Shown one piece after another: positions 5,110-6,794 of a stretch of 6,794 nucleotides of DNA. A program made the translations under genes and the position numbers. Below the pieces are notes generated by a model, which saw nothing but the letters and a program-made list of their open reading frames with translations, was not told the DNA's origin and ran no database searches. The number at the start of each line of letters is the position of its first letter. Within the stretch, counting starts at the first letter, position 1. The DNA lies in the NCBI GenBank assembly GCA_003641425.1, contig QNAH01000152.1:1-6794 (forward strand), in the 5' to 3' direction. The stretch comes from Candidatus Zixiibacteriota bacterium. Lineage in GTDB: Bacteria; Zixibacteria; MSB-5A5; GN15; PGXB01.

Positions 5110-6339
5110 ATGAATCAATCGGAAACATATAAACGGCTAAGTGCCAAAATAGCCGGTATCAAGCGCAGTCAGAGGTTTATAGACTATTATGAATCAGACT
5201 CATTTGCTCATAAACTTGAAATGTTGATTGGCGAAATCGAAAAGAGAATTGATGATGGTGTCCAAGGTGTTAAAATGATTACCGCATTTATTGAAACGGA
5301 CAATGCGGTTTTTAATCGTGCTGATGATTCTAATGGCTCAATAGGTGATGTTTACAGGATCGATGCCTGCGAGGCTTTCATTGAATTTGCCCGACGTTGT
5401 GAGGATAAAAGCTGGCTGGAACAAATTGTGTTCAGATTATATAGTGACGATAATTATGGGATTCGCTATGATCTTATTGATAATGCCAGTGAATATCTCC
5501 CCGAATCATCATTACAATCGCTCTTGGATCAATTCTGGTCTCAAGCCTACCAATCATCGACTGAATATCAGAAACGCCATTGGCTGGGAGGAATAGAATC
5601 AATTGCCCGTCAGTTGAATGATGCACCGCTATTCCAAAAGGCAAGACTCACGATGTGGCCGGACTTATCGACTGCGGCGTGTTATGACATCGCCCTAGTG
5701 TATTTCGAATCTGGTAATTCACATACTGCCCTGGAATGGCTGGAAAAGGTGCCGCCTGATGAAACATTCAAGATAGATGAGCGAGACCGTTTATTGTTGA
5801 GAATAAATGCAAAACTTGGTAATAAGATTCAAGCAGAAGAAACTGCATGGCGCATTTTCCGGCGATATAGGAATGAAGAAACTTTGGCATTACTTTTAGA
5901 GGTTGTCGGTCAGAAAAGCCGGAAACAGATCATTGACAGGGAGGTCGATACTATTCTAAAAGAATCCGAGCTGGATTATCCCAATCTTGACTTTCTTATC
6001 CAACTGGGTCGGCTTAATGAGGCTGAGCAGTATATAATGGAGAGACATAAACAACTTAATGGTGATTACTACTCCCAACTGTTGCCATGGGCAAAGACAT
6101 TCGAAACCCACAAACGTTACCTCGTTTCATCACTCATCTACAGGGCGTTGTTAGACTCAATACTCAATCGTGGCAGATCGAAAGCCTATTTTTATGGTGT
6201 GAGATATTTACACAAGCTTGATAATTTATCATCCAGGATAAATGACTGGGGCGGTTTTCCCAATAACGAGGACTACAAATTGGCGCTTCGTATTGACCAC
6301 AAAAGGAAGTTAAGCTTCTGGAATCGATATGAGAAATAG
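5110..6339 (+). CDS. DUF6880-like helical-repeat protein, function unknown
   Basis: The product has 409 residues, is soluble, shows no signal peptide or membrane segment, and is predominantly helical by composition. It resembles, from memory of the family, DUF6880 proteins. The first block has QRFIDYYESDSFAHKL (21-36), FNRADDSNGSIGDVYR (68-83) and LYSDDNYGIRYDLID (110-124). The middle (about 185-260) is TPR-like, for example CYDIALVYFESGNSHTALEWLEKV. The C terminus has RSKAYFYGVRYLHKL (356-370), DWGG and DHKRKLSFW (396-404). No catalytic motif is evident. Many family members seem to have a longer N terminus; here an in-frame TAA at 5101-5103 blocks any upstream extension, and no clear Shine-Dalgarno precedes ATG 5110, so N-terminal loss is possible. 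It follows abiEii by 59 bases on the same strand and lies inside the direct-repeat-bracketed block, suggesting co-acquisition and perhaps co-transcription. Confidence 0.8.
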   Translation: MNQSETYKRLSAKIAGIKRSQRFIDYYESDSFAHKLEMLIGEIEKRIDDGVQGVKMITAFIETDNAVFNRADDSNGSIGDVYRIDACEAFIEFARRCEDKSWLEQIVFRLYSDDNYGIRYDLIDNASEYLPESSLQSLLDQFWSQAYQSSTEYQKRHWLGGIESIARQLNDAPLFQKARLTMWPDLSTAACYDIALVYFESGNSHTALEWLEKVPPDETFKIDERDRLLLRINAKLGNKIQAEETAWRIFRRYRNEETLALLLEVVGQKSRKQIIDREVDTILKESELDYPNLDFLIQLGRLNEAEQYIMERHKQLNGDYYSQLLPWAKTFETHKRYLVSSLIYRALLDSILNRGRSKAYFYGVRYLHKLDNLSSRINDWGGFPNNEDYKLALRIDHKRKLSFWNRYEK

Positions 6340-6353
6340 TCAGGCTTAAAAAA

Positions 6354-6372
6354 TCGTCACGATTTTGTCACG
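6354..6372 (+). repeat. 19-bp direct repeat, right copy
   Basis: This is identical to 3390-3408 and lies 14 bases after the DUF6880-like stop codon. Here a third, inverted box follows directly, making the perfect palindrome GTCACGTGAC (6367-6376). GTCAC boxes therefore sit at 6356 and 6367, with GTGAC at 6372. The preceding GGCTTAAAAAA (6343-6353) also recurs near the left copy, at 3438-3448. Confidence 0.8.
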
Positions 6373-6407
6373 TGACGTTGTAAGCGATTGGCCTGTATCA
6401 CTTATTT

Positions 6408-6422
6408 GGGATTCGATTTCCC
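6408..6422 (+). repeat. Degenerate tmRNA T-arm-like motif (possible right att scar)
   Basis: GGGATTCGATTTCCC matches the core of the 3238-3261 copy (TTCGATT flanked by G and C runs) with two differences. The rest of the acceptor strand is not preserved. It lies 36 bases after the right direct repeat and just before the sequence changes from AT-rich to GC-rich. It could be a decayed attachment site or a chance palindrome. Confidence 0.4.
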
Positions 6423-6647
6423 ATATTTCTATTTGATTTAATTCGTAATTTGCAACGGGCGGATCATTCCGGGGGATCTTTCGCTTCACTAAGGATCTTC
6501 GACGGGAGATTTACGGACCCATCATGGCGGGCCGCCCACTAACCCGCAAAAGACATATCCCTCCCGCCCTTTTCCATGAGCCGGCGTTACCTGACGGCAA
6601 GGATGTCGGCAAACACTTCGCAGGCCGGCAATCATATCAATAACAAA
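6423..6647. other. GC-rich segment without a convincing gene
   Basis: GC content rises to about 57% (hand count, 6451-6640), like the lar region and unlike the abiE block. One frame is open from 6449 to a TAA at 6641-6643; its first ATG (6524) gives 39 residues, beginning MAGRPLTRKRHIPP and ending GKHFAGRQSYQ, with no Shine-Dalgarno. A second frame from ATG 6576 (61 residues) runs through the terminator and is unlikely to be real. GGATCTTTCG (6474-6483) is nearly repeated as GGATCTTCG (6493-6501). This may be the decayed end of a gene or an untranslated RNA. Confidence 0.4.
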
Positions 6648-6674
6648 AGGAGATCGGCCATCGGCCGATCTCCT
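6648..6674 (+). other. Perfect 12-bp hairpin preceding terminator
   Basis: The stem AGGAGATCGGCC (6648-6659) pairs exactly with GGCCGATCTCCT (6663-6674) around the loop ATC. It ends two bases before the terminator stem. It is too stable and too well placed to be incidental, and would be expected to protect an RNA 3' end or aid termination. There is no T-run directly after this hairpin. Confidence 0.8.
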
Positions 6675-6676
6675 CA

Positions 6677-6709
6677 GGGTGTTGACAAAATAGTCAACGC
6701 CCTTTTTTT
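6677..6709 (+). terminator. Rho-independent terminator
   Basis: The stem GGGTGTTGAC (6677-6686) pairs with GTCAACGCCC (6693-6702) over 10 bp with one U-G, around the loop AAAATA. It is followed by seven T (6703-6709). It would end plus-strand transcripts from the abiE/DUF6880 block or from a small transcript in the GC-rich segment before it. Confidence 0.92.
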
Positions 6710-6794
6710 ATTCTTGTCTTTATATTCTCAATGTACTATATGTTTTTTAAAGCTGATTTAGAATAATGGTGGATTGAAATATGTTTCAAAAGCA
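6710..6794 (+). other. AT-rich tail, possible start of a gene beyond the window
   Basis: After the terminator there are 85 AT-rich bases. An ATG at 6781 preceded by GGTGGA (6768-6773, 7 bases away) could open a gene reading MFQK, but only four codons are visible. TTGTCT (6714-6719) and TATATG (6737-6742), 17 bases apart, are a weak promoter candidate. Confidence 0.25.

Noticed and set aside
3390..6372. CRISPR or tandem repeat array
   Set aside because: The repeats occur as only two distant copies, with no regular spacers.
2989..6425. An integrase or transposase gene for the proposed island
   Set aside because: None of the frames shows tyrosine or serine recombinase or transposase motifs, so the element is non-autonomous or its integrase lies elsewhere or is lost.
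6576..6761. 61-codon frame over the terminator
   Set aside because: It runs through the hairpin and the rho-independent terminator with its T-run and ends in a low-complexity hydrophobic tail.

Overview
The window looks like a bacterial chromosome: a conserved gene cluster, then a tmRNA gene whose 3' end carries the scars of one or more integrated elements. The organism cannot be named from the sequence. Moderately GC-rich lar genes and a tmRNA tag ending in AMAA would fit a lineage of the Fibrobacteres-Chlorobi-Bacteroidetes/candidate-phylum type, but that is a guess.

Layout. (1) Positions 1-2177 hold the end of larE, then larB and larC, with stop and start codons overlapping (ATGA, TTGA). 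They form a translationally coupled operon for the nickel-pincer nucleotide (NPN) cofactor of lactate racemase and related LarA-family enzymes. (2) Positions 2178-2628 are non-coding and contain a good sigma70-type promoter (2450-2477). (3) Positions 2629-2988 are a complete ssrA (tmRNA) gene with tag GEYDYAMAA. (4) Positions 3046-3159 encode a 37-residue lysine-rich microprotein. (5) At 3238-3261 the last 24 bases of ssrA recur with one mismatch, which is the signature of site-specific integration at the tmRNA 3' end. (6) Positions 3262-6425 are an AT-richer block (about 36% GC in a hand-counted 180-base sample, against about 59% in a sample of larB). It carries an AbiE-type (type IV) toxin-antitoxin locus: intact antitoxin abiEi, a frameshifted toxin abiEii, and a DUF6880-like gene. 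A 40-bp inverted repeat overlaps the -10 box of the abiEi promoter and is a strong autoregulatory operator candidate. The three genes are bracketed by a perfect 19-bp direct repeat (3390-3408 and 6354-6372). A degenerate T-arm-like motif (6408-6422) marks the right edge. (7) From about 6440 GC-rich sequence resumes (about 57%), with no convincing gene. It ends in a perfect 12-bp hairpin and a textbook rho-independent terminator (6677-6709). The last 85 bases may lead into a gene outside the window.

How it fits together. The lar operon and ssrA appear to be resident chromosome. The AbiE/DUF6880 block appears to be a small defence cassette acquired at the tmRNA attachment hotspot. It now lacks an integrase, has decayed attachment copies, and has a toxin gene that is broken or frameshifted as read here. 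No CRISPR array, insertion sequence, tRNA or rRNA was seen.
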